A program made the translations under genes and the position numbers. From Acetobacter sp. (GTDB lineage: Bacteria; Pseudomonadota; Alphaproteobacteria; Acetobacterales; Acetobacteraceae), in assembly GCF_022483985.1 (NCBI RefSeq), contig NZ_JAKVME010000003.1, positions 271,001 to 335,000 of the forward strand: a stretch of 64,000 nt of DNA, read 5' to 3'. Of the stretch, positions 19,347 to 28,387 are shown in pieces; within the stretch, counting starts at the first letter, position 1, and every line of letters begins with the position of its first letter. The notes under the pieces were generated by a model. That model saw nothing but the letters and a program-made list of their open reading frames with translations. It ran no database searches and had not been told where the DNA came from.

Positions 19347-20312
19347 TCAGTAGGAGACGTAAACATCCCGCATCAGATCAGCCTCTTCCGGCAGAGGGGC
19401 CGCCTTGGCGGCAACGACGGCCGCTTCGATCTCGCTTTTCACGGAGGCGTCGATCTCATCGAGAGCCGAACCTTCAAGCAGACTGATTTCCGTTACATGT
19501 TTCCTGAAATTGACAAGGCAGTCGTGTTCGGCGCGCTCTCTCGCCACTTCTCCCTCAGCCCTGTAGGTCATGGCGTCGCCTTCGAAATGGCCATACCAGC
19601 GGGACAGATGCACATGCAGCATCGCCGGTCCCTTGCCGGAGCGAGCGTGGGCGATGGCCTCGCCTGCGGTTTCATAAACGGCGAAGAAATCGGTGCCGTC
19701 GCATTCGAAATAGGGCATGCCGAAGCCTGCGGCCCGATCTTTTTGCGTGCCCGCGCAGGCGTAGGAAGCGCCTGTCGCCTCGCCGTAACCATTGTCCTCC
19801 ACCACGAAGACCGCCGGGAGCTGCCATACGGTGGCGAGGTTGAGGCTTTCCAGTGTGCTGCCTTCGTTGGAGGCGCCATCGCCATAAAAAGCGACGGCAA
19901 CACCGTTATCTTTCAGGAGCTTGTGCGAGAGCGCCGCGCCACAGATCAGAGGCGGTCCACCTCCCACGATGCCGTTGGCCCCCAGCATGCCGAGTGACAG
20001 GTCGGCGATGTGCATGGACCCGCCCTTGCCGCGACACACGCCTGTCTGACGGCCATAGATTTCCGCCATCATGCCGTCCACGGCGACACCTTTTGCAATA
20101 CAGTGTCCGTGTCCGCGATGTGTGCTGGCGATGGTGTCGCTGTCGGTGAGATGGGCGCAGACGCCCACGCCGGACGCTTCCTCTCCGCAGTAGAGGTGGA
20201 CGAAGCCCGGAATCTCTCCTGTGGCGAATTCGACATGCAGCCGTTCCTCAAAATCCCGGATCGTACGCATGGCCCGATAGGATCGTGTCAGGATATCCCT
20301 TGAAATCTGCAT
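19347..20312 (-). CDS. acoA: Acetoin dehydrogenase E1 component, alpha subunit
   Basis: TPP-binding E1 alpha subunit, 321 residues. The TPP/Mg motif is FYGDGASNEGSTLESLN (GDG about 165, with the family N). HRGHGHCIAKG and the GKGGSMHIADLSLGMLGANGI loop are conserved in AcoA/PDH-alpha proteins. MQISRDILTRSYRAMRTIRDF resembles AcoA, and GFVHLYCGEEASGVGVCAHL is present. First gene of acoABC on the minus strand, with GAGGA ahead of its ATG, divergent from the AcoR-like gene. PDH-alpha is the alternative, but the AcoC-type E2 and the regulator favour acetoin. Confidence 0.93.
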   Translation of the reverse strand: MQISRDILTRSYRAMRTIRDFEERLHVEFATGEIPGFVHLYCGEEASGVGVCAHLTDSDTIASTHRGHGHCIAKGVAVDGMMAEIYGRQTGVCRGKGGSMHIADLSLGMLGANGIVGGGPPLICGAALSHKLLKDNGVAVAFYGDGASNEGSTLESLNLATVWQLPAVFVVEDNGYGEATGASYACAGTQKDRAAGFGMPYFECDGTDFFAVYETAGEAIAHARSGKGPAMLHVHLSRWYGHFEGDAMTYRAEGEVARERAEHDCLVNFRKHVTEISLLEGSALDEIDASVKSEIEAAVVAAKAAPLPEEADLMRDVYVSY

Positions 20313-20512
20313 GACATTCCTCGTTTTTTCTTGTTTTCGCGCGGCCTGCCGGTATCCGCGCTGTCCGGGAGCAAGAAAAGAGGTGTTGCAGCGTTTCGGG
20401 TAAGGGTGGCTATTGCGCTGATCACACGTAAGTGACGAGGTAAGAAAGAGACTGTCGCGTTATCGCTACAGAGTTCAACAGAAATGCAATACTCAGGGGA
20501 GGGATGAGGATC

Positions 20513-21433
20513 ATGAGCGAAAACGTGCTGATTACTCCTGATCGTCTGGCGATGATCCCCGCAGCCCTTCGCGTCTCATGGACGCGGTGCGCCTCGGCTT
20601 ACGCCATTTCACCGATGGAGGAGGGGTGTGTCGAACTGCTCTGTGGCGCGGAACTCAGGCAGGCCTGTGCACGGATGGGGCCGCTCATGAAGACGGCAGG
20701 GCCGGAACTCGACCGGCTCCACGGCATTGTCTCCACGCTGGATTACACCGTGCTGCTCGCGGACCCGAACGGCATTGTTCTGGCCCGCCGGGGTGATCCG
20801 CCGCAGGAAAAGGGAAATCGCCGCTGGCATCTGTGGCCCGGCGCCTGCTGGTCGGAAAAACGGGCTGGCACCAACGGCATCGGCACCAGCCTTGTCGAAG
20901 GCCGTCCTGTCACGGTGCATATGGATCAGCACTGGCTGCTCAGCCTGCGGTATCTGGCCTGTTCGGCTGTGCCGTTTTATGGGCCGGACGGGCGCGTGGC
21001 CGGGGCGCTGGACGCCAGCTCAACCCGTCCCGACCCGGAAGGCCGCATCGCCATCATGATGGAGGCCGTGCTGGTGGATGCCGCCCGCCGTATCGAGCGC
21101 CGGAGCTTTCTGGATGCTTACGGCTCCCATACGATCGTTCTGCTGGGCGAAAGCAGTGACATCTCGCTGCCGATGGTGGCGCTGGATGAGTCGCGCGTCG
21201 TCGTGGGGGCGACGTTCGCCGCCCGTCAGATGCTCAAGCTGGGAGATGCAGGCTGTAACGTCTGCTTCGACCTCGGCACACAGGGCCGGGGAGTGCCGGA
21301 TTTTCAGGAAGCCGAGCGGGCGGTCATCGAGGGCGCGCTGGCCATGTCCGGAGGCAAGGTCGCTCCGGCGGCGCGGCTGTTGGGGGTCAGCCGGTCAACG
21401 CTGCATCGCAAGATCAGGGCTATGGAAGCGTAA
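20513..21433 (+). CDS. AcoR-like regulator: GAF + Fis-type HTH, AAA+ domain absent
   Basis: A 306-residue regulator from ATG 20513 (AGGGGAGGG nine bases upstream; ATG 20504 lies too close). It opens with an AcoR-type N-terminus, then a GAF domain (about 60-175; VLLADPNGIVLARRGD and WSEKRAGTNGIGTSLVEGRP are AcoR hallmarks). It ends with a Fis-type helix-turn-helix (about 263-304; AALSGGKVAPAARLLGVSRS-like, TLHRKIRAM). Full AcoR proteins have a central sigma-54 AAA+ domain of about 240 residues with GAFTGA and Walker motifs; here only about 85 residues separate GAF and HTH and none of those motifs appears. It is divergent from acoABC by about 200 bp. It likely acts as a ligand-sensing sigma-70 regulator or repressor (inference). 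Confidence 0.85.
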   Translation: MSENVLITPDRLAMIPAALRVSWTRCASAYAISPMEEGCVELLCGAELRQACARMGPLMKTAGPELDRLHGIVSTLDYTVLLADPNGIVLARRGDPPQEKGNRRWHLWPGACWSEKRAGTNGIGTSLVEGRPVTVHMDQHWLLSLRYLACSAVPFYGPDGRVAGALDASSTRPDPEGRIAIMMEAVLVDAARRIERRSFLDAYGSHTIVLLGESSDISLPMVALDESRVVVGATFAARQMLKLGDAGCNVCFDLGTQGRGVPDFQEAERAVIEGALAMSGGKVAPAARLLGVSRSTLHRKIRAMEA

Positions 21434-21445
21434 AGGTGGGAATCA

Positions 21446-21552
21446 TGCGGGCTTTGCCCGCGCCCACAAGGGACCGCAGGCCCCTTGACCCCGATTTGTT
21501 GATAACGAACGGTTTCCAAAGGTGTGCCTTTGGCGGGGTGGGGCAGAGCCCC
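21446..21552. repeat. Composite hairpin repeat, copy A
   Basis: About 107 bp between the convergent acoR-like and serS genes. It holds GCGGGCTTTGCCCGC (21447-21461), an AAGGGACC/GGCCCCTT stem, a conserved core ending CGGTTTCCAAAGG, the palindrome CCAAAGG-tgtg-CCTTTGG, and GGGGTGGGGCAGAGCCCC. The same order of blocks, with scattered changes, occurs at 28240-28352 and 59598-59702 (both inverted relative to this copy) and in part at the right edge. Position between gene ends suggests bidirectional transcription termination. Confidence 0.85.
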
Positions 21553-21555
21553 TCT

Positions 21556-22839
21556 TCAGACCAACCGCTCAACGCCACCCATGTAAGGCCGCAGGACCGG
21601 CGGCACGGTGATGCTGCCATCCTCGTTCTGCCAGTTCTCCATCACCGCGATCAGTGTGCGCCCAACCGCGAGGCCCGACCCGTTCAGCGTGTGAACGAAA
21701 GCTGGCGCTTTCTGATCCGGCGCACGGTAGCGGGCGTTCATACGACGGGCCTGAAAGTCCTTCGTATTCGAGCAGGACGAAATCTCGCGCCATGCCTGCT
21801 GACCCGGAATCCACGCTTCCAGATCGAAGGTCTTGGCCGCGCCAAAGCCGGTATCGCCCGCGCAGAGCAGCATGCGGCGATAGGGGATTTCCAGAAGCTC
21901 AAGAATCTTCTCGGCGCAGAGCGTCATGCGTTCATGCTCGGCCTCGCTCTCGTCCGGGGTGGTGACGGAGACCATCTCCACCTTCTCGAACTGATGCTGG
22001 CGAAGCATGCCACGCACGTCGCGCCCGGCGGACCCGGCTTCCGAACGGAAGCAGAGCGAAAGTGCCGTCATGCGGATCGGCAACTGTGCTGCGTCGAGAA
22101 TGTCGCCCATCACCGAGGCCGTCAGAGGCACTTCGGCGGTCGGGACCAGCCAGCGATCGTCTTCCGTGTGAAAAGACTGATCGGCGAATTTCGGCAGCTT
22201 GTCCGTGCCGTACATCGCGGCTTCGTTGACCAGTACCGGCACATGGGTTTCGGTGTAGCCATGCTCGTTGACGTGCTGGTCAAGCATGAACTGCCCCAGC
22301 GCCCGTTCCAGTCGTGCGATACCGCCGCGCAGCAGGACAAAGCGCGCGCCGGACAGCTTGGTGGCCGTGGCGAAGTCCATCTGCGGCTGGCCATTCTGCT
22401 GCATGGCTTCGCCAAGTTCGAAATGCTGCTTCGGCGTGAAGGAGAACGTCTTCGGCTCGCCCCACTGCTTGACCTGCACGTTGGCCGCCTCGTCCGGGCC
22501 GGGCGGCACGGAGGCGTCCAGACGGTTGGGCAGCACTTCCAGAACGGCCTTCACCTCGGCGTCGAGGGACTGGGCGCGGGTTTCCAGCGCCTCCATGTCC
22601 TCGCGTAGACGCACGGCTTCGACCTCAAGTGCGGCGCTGTCGCCCTGATTGCGTTTGAGAACGCCGATTTCCTTGGCCAGTGCGTTCCGGCGGGTCTGCT
22701 TTTCCTGAAGAGCTGTCTGGGCGGCGCGGCGCTCCTCGTCGAGCGCCACGACCTTCTCCGATACCGGCTCCAGACCGCGACGGGCCAGATCGGCATCAAA
22801 ACCGGCAGGGTCGGCGCGCAGGGCGCGAAGGTCGTGCAT
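21556..22839 (-). CDS. serS: Seryl-tRNA synthetase
   Basis: Class IIa aminoacyl-tRNA synthetase charging tRNA-Ser. 427 residues from ATG 22839 ([21 protein letters not shown]); the longer open frame upstream is the tatC gene in another frame. An N-terminal coiled-coil arm (about 25-105) binds the tRNA long variable arm. Motif 2 [20 protein letters not shown] and motif 3 [16 protein letters not shown] are intact, with [17 protein letters not shown] before them. Its ATG shares one base with the tatC stop (TGATG), so it is co-translated with tatC. Confidence 0.98.
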   Translation of the reverse strand: MHDLRALRADPAGFDADLARRGLEPVSEKVVALDEERRAAQTALQEKQTRRNALAKEIGVLKRNQGDSAALEVEAVRLREDMEALETRAQSLDAEVKAVLEVLPNRLDASVPPGPDEAANVQVKQWGEPKTFSFTPKQHFELGEAMQQNGQPQMDFATATKLSGARFVLLRGGIARLERALGQFMLDQHVNEHGYTETHVPVLVNEAAMYGTDKLPKFADQSFHTEDDRWLVPTAEVPLTASVMGDILDAAQLPIRMTALSLCFRSEAGSAGRDVRGMLRQHQFEKVEMVSVTTPDESEAEHERMTLCAEKILELLEIPYRRMLLCAGDTGFGAAKTFDLEAWIPGQQAWREISSCSNTKDFQARRMNARYRAPDQKAPAFVHTLNGSGLAVGRTLIAVMENWQNEDGSITVPPVLRPYMGGVERLV

Positions 22840-23651
22840 CAGGAAGCCTCTTTCTCTTCGGTCTCGCCCTCTTCTGTCGCGGAGGGCCGTTTCGGCTGGA
22901 CAAGTCGCGCCGAGATAATGGAAATTTCGTAAAGGATGACCAGCGGCACAGCGAGGCCCGTCTGGGTGATCACGTCCGGCGGCGTCAGGATGGCGGCGGC
23001 CACAAACGCGCCGACAATCGCATAACGGCGGAACTTTTTGAGCTGCTCGGAGGTGACGATGCCGACCATCGCCAGCAGGGTCAGCGCCACGGGCAGTTCG
23101 AAGGCAATTCCGAACGCCATGATCAGCTTCATCACCAGACTCAGATACTCGGACACCTTGGCCTGAAGCTCGATCTGGAGACCGTCCGCGCCGCCGCTGG
23201 TCTGGAAGGACAGGAAGAATTTCCACGCCATCGGAAAGATGAAGTAGTAGGCCAGCGCCGCGCCCATCAGGAACAGGACCGGCGTTGCGATCAGGAACGG
23301 CGCGAAGGCGCGTTTTTCGGAGCGATACAGGCCGGGCGCGATGAACATCCAGAGCTGCGTGGAGATCATCGGGAAGGAGATGAACGCCGCACCGAACGCC
23401 GCCACGCGGATATAGGTGAAGAACGCCTCATACAGCGCCGTATAGATCAGATGCGGCTGCTCGCCCTTCTGACGCATGATGTCGCCGAGCGGGCGGGCAA
23501 GGAACAGGTAGATGTCCTGTGCATAATGGTAGCAGACCGCGAACGCGATGGCGAAGGTGACAGCGGACCAGATCAGGCGGCGACGCAGCTCGATCAGATG
23601 GTCGAGCAGAGGCATGGGTTCGTCGTGAATCGGATTGTCAGTCGTCGTCAC
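22839..23651 (-). CDS. tatC: Sec-independent protein translocase TatC
   Basis: Core receptor of the twin-arginine translocon. 270 residues with six membrane helices. The N-terminus has [18 protein letters not shown], the TatC signature where Glu contacts the RR signal; [17 protein letters not shown] and the conserved [10 protein letters not shown] follow. The C-terminal tail is acidic ([11 protein letters not shown]). Overlaps tatB by 4 bp and serS by 1 bp in a three-gene minus-strand operon. A likely substrate with an SRRMLLK signal lies at 42.6-43.8 kb. Confidence 0.98.
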   Translation of the reverse strand: MTTTDNPIHDEPMPLLDHLIELRRRLIWSAVTFAIAFAVCYHYAQDIYLFLARPLGDIMRQKGEQPHLIYTALYEAFFTYIRVAAFGAAFISFPMISTQLWMFIAPGLYRSEKRAFAPFLIATPVLFLMGAALAYYFIFPMAWKFFLSFQTSGGADGLQIELQAKVSEYLSLVMKLIMAFGIAFELPVALTLLAMVGIVTSEQLKKFRRYAIVGAFVAAAILTPPDVITQTGLAVPLVILYEISIISARLVQPKRPSATEEGETEEKEAS

Positions 23652-24298
23652 GACAGGTCGTTCCTCGTCTGGTCTTGTGACTGCTGGATATCTGGCGCGG
23701 GCGCATCAGAGACCGGCGCTGTGAAGGGCGCGACCCGTCTGTTGCCATGCAGCACCCGTGACGGGGGAAGAATGGCGGGCGTGCGAAGGCGCGGCCACGC
23801 GGAGGCGATGCGGCGGGCGATGGCGGGCGGCACCATGGCGGGCGCGGGGGCCTCTCCCGGTTCGGTCTGCGGCGTGCCGTCGGCAAAGGAAAGCGGCTCT
23901 ATGCCCAGCGGCGAGGAGCCGACAGCCTCTCGTGGCGGAGGCGGCAGCAGGGCAGGCGCATCAGCGGTGGACAGGGCTTTCGGCCTGTCATCGAACGGGC
24001 GGCCCTTCAGCGTGGGATCGTCGAACGTCCGGCGTAGACTGCCGTCATTGTCGATGGTCCGCATGATCTGACTGCGGACATTGAGCGAGCGGAACTGGCG
24101 GACCTGATCACGCACCTCGCCGAGATCCGCCTCCCGGACCATCTCATCCACATGCCCCTGAAAATCAGAGGCCAGCCTGCGGGCTTTCTTGACGACTTTG
24201 GCAACGGACCGGATCGCGGTGGGCATGTCCTTCGGTCCGATGACCAGAAGCGCCACCACGCCGATCAGCGCAAATTCCGACCAGGCAAAATCAAACAT
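23648..24298 (-). CDS. tatB: Sec-independent protein translocase TatB
   Basis: 216 residues: an N-terminal membrane helix (about 3-21, FAWSEFALIGVVALLVIG) with the TatA/B signature GPKDMP, then an amphipathic helix (TAIRSVAKVVKKARRLASDF). A long Pro-rich, poorly ordered C-terminus follows, making it longer than E. coli TatB (171). The GPKDMP motif and the long tail favour TatB over TatA. It is the first gene of the tatB-tatC-serS unit; no tatA-like gene lies within 500 bp upstream. Confidence 0.95.
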   Translation of the reverse strand: MFDFAWSEFALIGVVALLVIGPKDMPTAIRSVAKVVKKARRLASDFQGHVDEMVREADLGEVRDQVRQFRSLNVRSQIMRTIDNDGSLRRTFDDPTLKGRPFDDRPKALSTADAPALLPPPPREAVGSSPLGIEPLSFADGTPQTEPGEAPAPAMVPPAIARRIASAWPRLRTPAILPPSRVLHGNRRVAPFTAPVSDAPAPDIQQSQDQTRNDLS

Positions 24299-24796
24299 TA
24301 TTCTCGCCGGTACCCGCCATAATTCTCAATCCGCCGCGACTGCCGGATGGGGCAGGCGGACGGGACCATACAGAAAAGGCAGGTTCTTGTATATTTTGCA
24401 AATGCAGAAGAACGCCGCTTTCTGCCTCATATCTGGAATGGAGCCTCAAAACCTTCATATTCCTGTCTGTCGCGGGGCCACATAGCTCTGACGTTGCCTG
24501 ATATGGCCCTGTTTGCAAACACGGATAAGCCGTAAAACAGATGTCGGGGTTATCGGAGCCGGCCGGAAACGGATGGCGGCTTCGTGGGATTTTGAGCCTG
24601 AAGCGGTGTTCGCATCGTTCGGATTCAGGCGCTGCGGACTGGTGCTGTTCAGGAGGTGGGGGAACGCTGCCGCCGACAGCCTGAGGGAGAAAGAAGGTTT
24701 TTCGATTCCCTCCGATATGCCAAAAGCCGGGACGGCCCGCATCGGCCACCGTCAGCCAACAAGAAGTCCGCCCAGAAACCCGTCCAGAAAGTCCGC
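24299..24796. other. Divergent intergenic region upstream of tatB and flippase
   Basis: About 500 bp between divergent genes. Frames on both strands here (24291-24749 minus; the 5' extension of the flippase frame from 24656) have no recognisable domain. In particular no TatA-like helix with an FG/P motif is present. Promoters for both flanking genes are expected, but no convincing -35/-10 pair was picked. Confidence 0.4.
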
Positions 24797-26161
24797 ATGA
24801 CCCGGAGCCGCTCCACTTTCAGATCAATCTTCAGCAACGTCAGCATGCTGACGCTTGGTCGGGTTCTGACGGCGCTATGCAGCTTCGTTTATATGGCGTT
24901 TGCCGTGCGGGCGTTGGGGCTGTCTGATTTCGGGCTGCTGATCCTGATCCATTCTCTCGCCATGACCGGCTCGACCTTTTCGCGGCTTCAGACATGGCAG
25001 ACGCTGATCCGCTTCGGGAGCGATGCGTTTTTCGATGGCGAGATGGGGCGTTTCAGGCAGGTGGTCTCGTTCTGCATCCGTCTCGATGGGCTGTCGGCTC
25101 TGGCGGCGCTGGCGCTCAGTCTTGTTATCGTGAGCTTTTACGCGTCGAGTGTCGGCTGGACGCCTCATGAGCGTTCGCTGGCTCTGCTGTACGCCTTTGT
25201 TGCGCCCTTCATGTATACGGGATGGTGTCACGGCGTGCTGCGTCTGGCCGGGCGGTTCCGGCTGGTGCCGATCACGGACGGCTTCACGGCGTTTGGCAAG
25301 ATGTGCGGCGTGCTGCTGGCCTATACGCTGCATCTCGGCGTGGGGTGGTTCCTGTTCATCTGGGCGGCGGCGGTCCTGTTTGATTATGGGCTGTATACCG
25401 CGTTCGCCCTGTCCATCCTCCGGACGCGGGCCTCCTTCGGCTACTTCGAAGCATTCCGGCACTGGCGCTGGAAGGGCGAGGGGATGTGGGCCTTCACGCG
25501 CGGCGTCAGCCTCAACCAGACGCTGGCGTCCGCTTCCACCCATGTTGCCACACTGATCGTCGGCAAGCAGATCGGCATTGCGGAAGCCGCGATTTTCCGG
25601 GTGTGCCGACAGATCGCTTCCGGCATCGTGACGCCCGCGCAACTGATTTCGCCGGTACTGTATCCGGAACTCGTGAAAATGCGCGACCGGCAGGACTGGG
25701 CGGGTCTCCGGAAGGTCACGCTGTCGATTTTCGGAATCCTGATCGCCATCTCGGCGTTCCTGATTCTTCTGACGGCTGTGGCGGGATCACATATTTTTCG
25801 CGCCCTGCTGCATGTGCATGTGCCGCATACGTCGTTCTACATCACGATGATGCTGCTGGCGGCGATTTTCAGCCTGCTGATCGTGCCGCTGGAGCCCCTG
25901 CTGATCGTGACCGGCCAGTTGCGGCTTCTCGTCAGAACACGCGTTCTTGTCACGCTGCTCTATTTCCCGGCGCTCTATCTGCTGACCCGGCTTTATCACC
26001 TCACGGGCGCCTGTCTGGTAACGCTGGCTTCAAGCGCTGCGGTCTTTCTGTCCTGCCTTGTCGGGGCAGTGGTCTTTTCCCGACGGCTCGGTCGCTCAGG
26101 CCAGTCCGGCGTGGAAGGCGCGGCGGATCAGTCTGACCCGGCGCAGGAAGGCGGGCGCTGA
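24797..26161 (+). CDS. Lipopolysaccharide/polysaccharide flippase (Wzx-like, MATE/MOP fold)
   Basis: A 454-residue integral membrane protein from ATG 24797 (MTRSRSTFRSIFSNVSML); the frame is open for another 47 codons upstream, but those residues are polar and look untranslated. About 12 hydrophobic segments are present. The N-terminal pattern SMLTLGRVLTALCSFVYMAFAVRALG-like (helix, then ALG...FG) is typical of polysaccharide biosynthesis proteins that flip lipid-linked glycans. It lies at the left edge of the glycan region. The last 66 bp overlap the end of the convergent glycosyltransferase gene. Substrate unknown. Confidence 0.85.
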   Translation: MTRSRSTFRSIFSNVSMLTLGRVLTALCSFVYMAFAVRALGLSDFGLLILIHSLAMTGSTFSRLQTWQTLIRFGSDAFFDGEMGRFRQVVSFCIRLDGLSALAALALSLVIVSFYASSVGWTPHERSLALLYAFVAPFMYTGWCHGVLRLAGRFRLVPITDGFTAFGKMCGVLLAYTLHLGVGWFLFIWAAAVLFDYGLYTAFALSILRTRASFGYFEAFRHWRWKGEGMWAFTRGVSLNQTLASASTHVATLIVGKQIGIAEAAIFRVCRQIASGIVTPAQLISPVLYPELVKMRDRQDWAGLRKVTLSIFGILIAISAFLILLTAVAGSHIFRALLHVHVPHTSFYITMMLLAAIFSLLIVPLEPLLIVTGQLRLLVRTRVLVTLLYFPALYLLTRLYHLTGACLVTLASSAAVFLSCLVGAVVFSRRLGRSGQSGVEGAADQSDPAQEGGR

Positions 26162-27082
26162 ACCGGGACGCGCCAACATGGTTCCCAGATTGGGCGCGAT
26201 CACTTTCACCAGCAGGTAAAGCGCCATATTGAGGCGATGCAGGAACGGCGAGGTCGCCAGAGACCGTTCCAACCAGAGCCGGTTGCGGATCGTGCAGAAA
26301 ACGCGCCGTTCCTCGGTCTTCGGGTCCAGCCAGGGGTGAATGGCTTTGCGGTTCGCACGCCAGGATTCGTCGATGTCACGGAGGCGACTGTCGGGACAGA
26401 GCCAGATATGGCCGCCAGCCGCCGGGATCTGCTGCGAGAAGGCGTAATCATCGAAATAGAGATGGTAATGCCGTGGCGGCAGGGTAATCCGGTCGAGCCA
26501 CGAGCGGGCGAACCAGAAGCCGCCATAGGCCGCGACGCCGAGTTCGAAACAGTCTTCCCGTGTCGTGGCTTTCCGTTTTCCACCGTTCCACAGATGCGCC
26601 AGATTGAAATCGAAGAACGCGCCGGGCTCGACCCAGTGCAGGGTTTTGCGGTCCAGCACCTTGCGATACTGCCGCTTGTCCACGCGGAAGCTCATCATGG
26701 CGTTGCTCTCGTCCGCGCCAAGGCGTTTCCAGCGATCCAGAAGGACAGGCAGGGCGTCTGTTTCCGGCACATTGTCGTCGTCCAGCACCCAGATGAAACG
26801 CATATCACAGAGACCCGCCGCATGGGCCAGTCCGGCATGGAATCCGCCCGCCGAGCCTTCATTCTGCGCCAGCCGCACGATATGCAGGGCGTCAGCCCCG
26901 AACTCCTCCCGCAGTTTCGCGAGCGCCTCCTGCGCCGGACCGGGTGTGCCATTGTCCACCACGACGGCGCAGGCGGCCCCGCAACGGAAAGCGGCCCGCA
27001 AGACTTCCGCAAGAAGATGCGTGCGTTCACCATAGGTGACGGTGACGACACAGGTCTGGTCTTGCAACGGCAATAGCGTCAT
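26096..27082 (-). CDS. Glycosyltransferase family 2 (GlfT2/RfbF-like)
   Basis: 328 residues, GT-A fold. The N-terminal CVVTVTYGERTHLLAEVL is the nucleotide-sugar binding start; IWVLDDDNVPE is the DxD metal motif (about 97-101), and YGGFWFARSWLD and YHLYFDDYAFSQQ match rhamnosyl/galactofuranosyl transferases of this family. No signal peptide, so cytoplasmic face. Its ATG overlaps the stop of no upstream gene but its own start sits within the ATGA overlap with the ELM1-like gene's end (27079-27082), so ELM1-like and GT2 genes form a coupled pair. Acceptor and donor cannot be deduced. Confidence 0.88.
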   Translation of the reverse strand: MTLLPLQDQTCVVTVTYGERTHLLAEVLRAAFRCGAACAVVVDNGTPGPAQEALAKLREEFGADALHIVRLAQNEGSAGGFHAGLAHAAGLCDMRFIWVLDDDNVPETDALPVLLDRWKRLGADESNAMMSFRVDKRQYRKVLDRKTLHWVEPGAFFDFNLAHLWNGGKRKATTREDCFELGVAAYGGFWFARSWLDRITLPPRHYHLYFDDYAFSQQIPAAGGHIWLCPDSRLRDIDESWRANRKAIHPWLDPKTEERRVFCTIRNRLWLERSLATSPFLHRLNMALYLLVKVIAPNLGTMLARPGSAPAFLRRVRLIRRAFHAGLA

Positions 27083-28071
27083 CTTTCAACGTGATCGGAG
27101 GCAGGCTGTCTGTCGGCGACCAGCGCAAGAACCCGGTCACGGCACATCCGCAATTCGTCATCATGTGCCGGAAGCGGCATGCGCCAGTCTGGTTCCTTCA
27201 GACCCTGCTCCGTCAATGGCCGCACAAGTCCCTGCCGGACAAGGGCTTGATGCCAGCGGGTGAAATCCGTGCCGCCGGCGAGCCAGCCACGCCGGATCAG
27301 CGTATGGCGAAGTTCCGGCGTGATCCGGTCCGCCATGATTTTCAGGCGCTGGACGGGCGGCAACCGGACCGGAAGCGGATACAGCCAGGTCGGTTTGCCG
27401 GTCCGCCACGCGTCGGCGATCAGGGAAGCGCTGTCCGTCGTCACCACCAGTCTGCCGCTCTCTTCCAGAACCGTCGGGAGAGGTCTCCGGTCAATGCGTT
27501 CGGGTGTCTGACGATACCGTTCCCTGACAATCTCCATCACATGATCCGGTGTGCGCGGGCCGGGCACGATCCGGAGTTCCGTACCGGTCGCTGCGGCCAG
27601 CCGCTCGGCGCGGGACAGCAGAATCAACGCGTCATGATCGCTGAATCCGAAATGACGGGTCGGTCCTCCCAGCAGCACGGAGAGCGGTCCCTGCGCCGTG
27701 CTGGCGGGAATGCTTGATCGTGCGATATCCGCGCCGTTCAGCGGCATGTTCAGATGCAGCACCTGCGGGCCTGCCGGGTAATCATCCTGTGGCATCAGCA
27801 GGATCAGATCCAGCTCCGATGGGGCTTTCAGGCGCGGACGTCCGAGCTGGATGATGCGGGGGCGACCGCCGAATGCCGCCTTCAGACGCCATGCCTGTCT
27901 CAGCGCCCTGCCGAAGGACAGGATCAGCGTGGGCTCACTGGAGGTGGATTGGTCGTCGTGAGTGAACTGCCAGGGCAGGCCACATGCCATGGCGAGCGCC
28001 TCGCACTGTCGCATTTCACCTTTTCGACCGGTATCGATGATCAGAATGGACGCGTTGGAAATGGTGTTCAC
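27079..28071 (-). CDS. ELM1/GtrOC1-like (DUF1022) putative glycosyltransferase
   Basis: About 330 residues from a GTG at 28071 (VNTISNASILIIDTGRKGE); the frame stays open to 28266, but that part enters the hairpin repeat and is unlikely to be translated, so the start is tentative. Seen: ILIIDTGRKGEMRQCEALA, GRPRIIQLGRPRL, LSVLLGGPTRHFGF and the late TTDSASLIADAWRTGKPTWLYPL, the pattern of the ELM1 family (named from plant mitochondrial fission protein ELM1). Bacterial members are thought to be GT-B-like transferases, perhaps in lipooligosaccharide synthesis; the reaction is not established. Its stop overlaps the GT2 start (ATGA). Confidence 0.8.
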   Translation of the reverse strand: MNTISNASILIIDTGRKGEMRQCEALAMACGLPWQFTHDDQSTSSEPTLILSFGRALRQAWRLKAAFGGRPRIIQLGRPRLKAPSELDLILLMPQDDYPAGPQVLHLNMPLNGADIARSSIPASTAQGPLSVLLGGPTRHFGFSDHDALILLSRAERLAAATGTELRIVPGPRTPDHVMEIVRERYRQTPERIDRRPLPTVLEESGRLVVTTDSASLIADAWRTGKPTWLYPLPVRLPPVQRLKIMADRITPELRHTLIRRGWLAGGTDFTRWHQALVRQGLVRPLTEQGLKEPDWRMPLPAHDDELRMCRDRVLALVADRQPASDHVER

Positions 28072-28239
28072 CGATGAGGCTGTGCAGTTTTTGGTGCGGT
28101 TCAGGGAGACGTGATCTTCTTGACTGCTGACGTATAGGGCCAGAGAGCGCGGGAAATCGGTTCGGGGGCTGGTATGATGAAAAGTCGTCTGCCTTATACC
28201 AACTCTCCTTCTGCCTGAACTTTTTGGCGGGTGGGATTC

Positions 28240-28352
28240 GCGGGGCGCTGCCCCGACCCCCGCCAAAGGCGCGCCTTTGGAAACCGTTTGTCATCAACAA
28301 GTCGGGGGCAAGGGGCCTTGCGGTCCCTTGCGGGTGCGGGCAGAGCCCGCAT
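28240..28352. repeat. Composite hairpin repeat, copy B (inverted)
   Basis: Same blocks as copy A in reverse orientation: GCGGGGCGCTGCCCCG-type stem, CCAAAGG-cgcg-CCTTTGG palindrome, core GGAAACCG, an AAGGGGCC/GGTCCCTT stem, and GCGGGCAGAGCCCGC at 28336-28350. It is downstream of the metallophosphoesterase (stop 28388, minus) and upstream of the ELM1-like gene. The remaining bases of the 28072-28387 gap hold no gene. Confidence 0.85.
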
Positions 28353-28387
28353 AAGGGTTATCTAATAGAGCGGCTGGATTACGCCAG

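Noticed and set aside
18403..19353. Plus-strand frame of 316 codons opposite acoB
   Set aside because: Shadow of acoB; composition is not protein-like and there is no start context.
20313..20512. Sigma-54 promoter in the acoA/acoR-like gap
   Set aside because: A GTGGCTATTGCGC stretch looks similar, but the GG and GC elements do not have the 10-base spacing of -24/-12 promoters.
22680..24071. Plus-strand open frame of 463 codons across tatC/tatB
   Set aside because: Antisense shadow of tatB, tatC and serS; extremely rich in Arg, Gly, Glu and His with no domain.
24656..24796. Longer N-terminus for the flippase
   Set aside because: The extra 47 residues are Arg/Ser/Pro-rich without hydrophobic or signal character and precede an ATG in a good position (24797).
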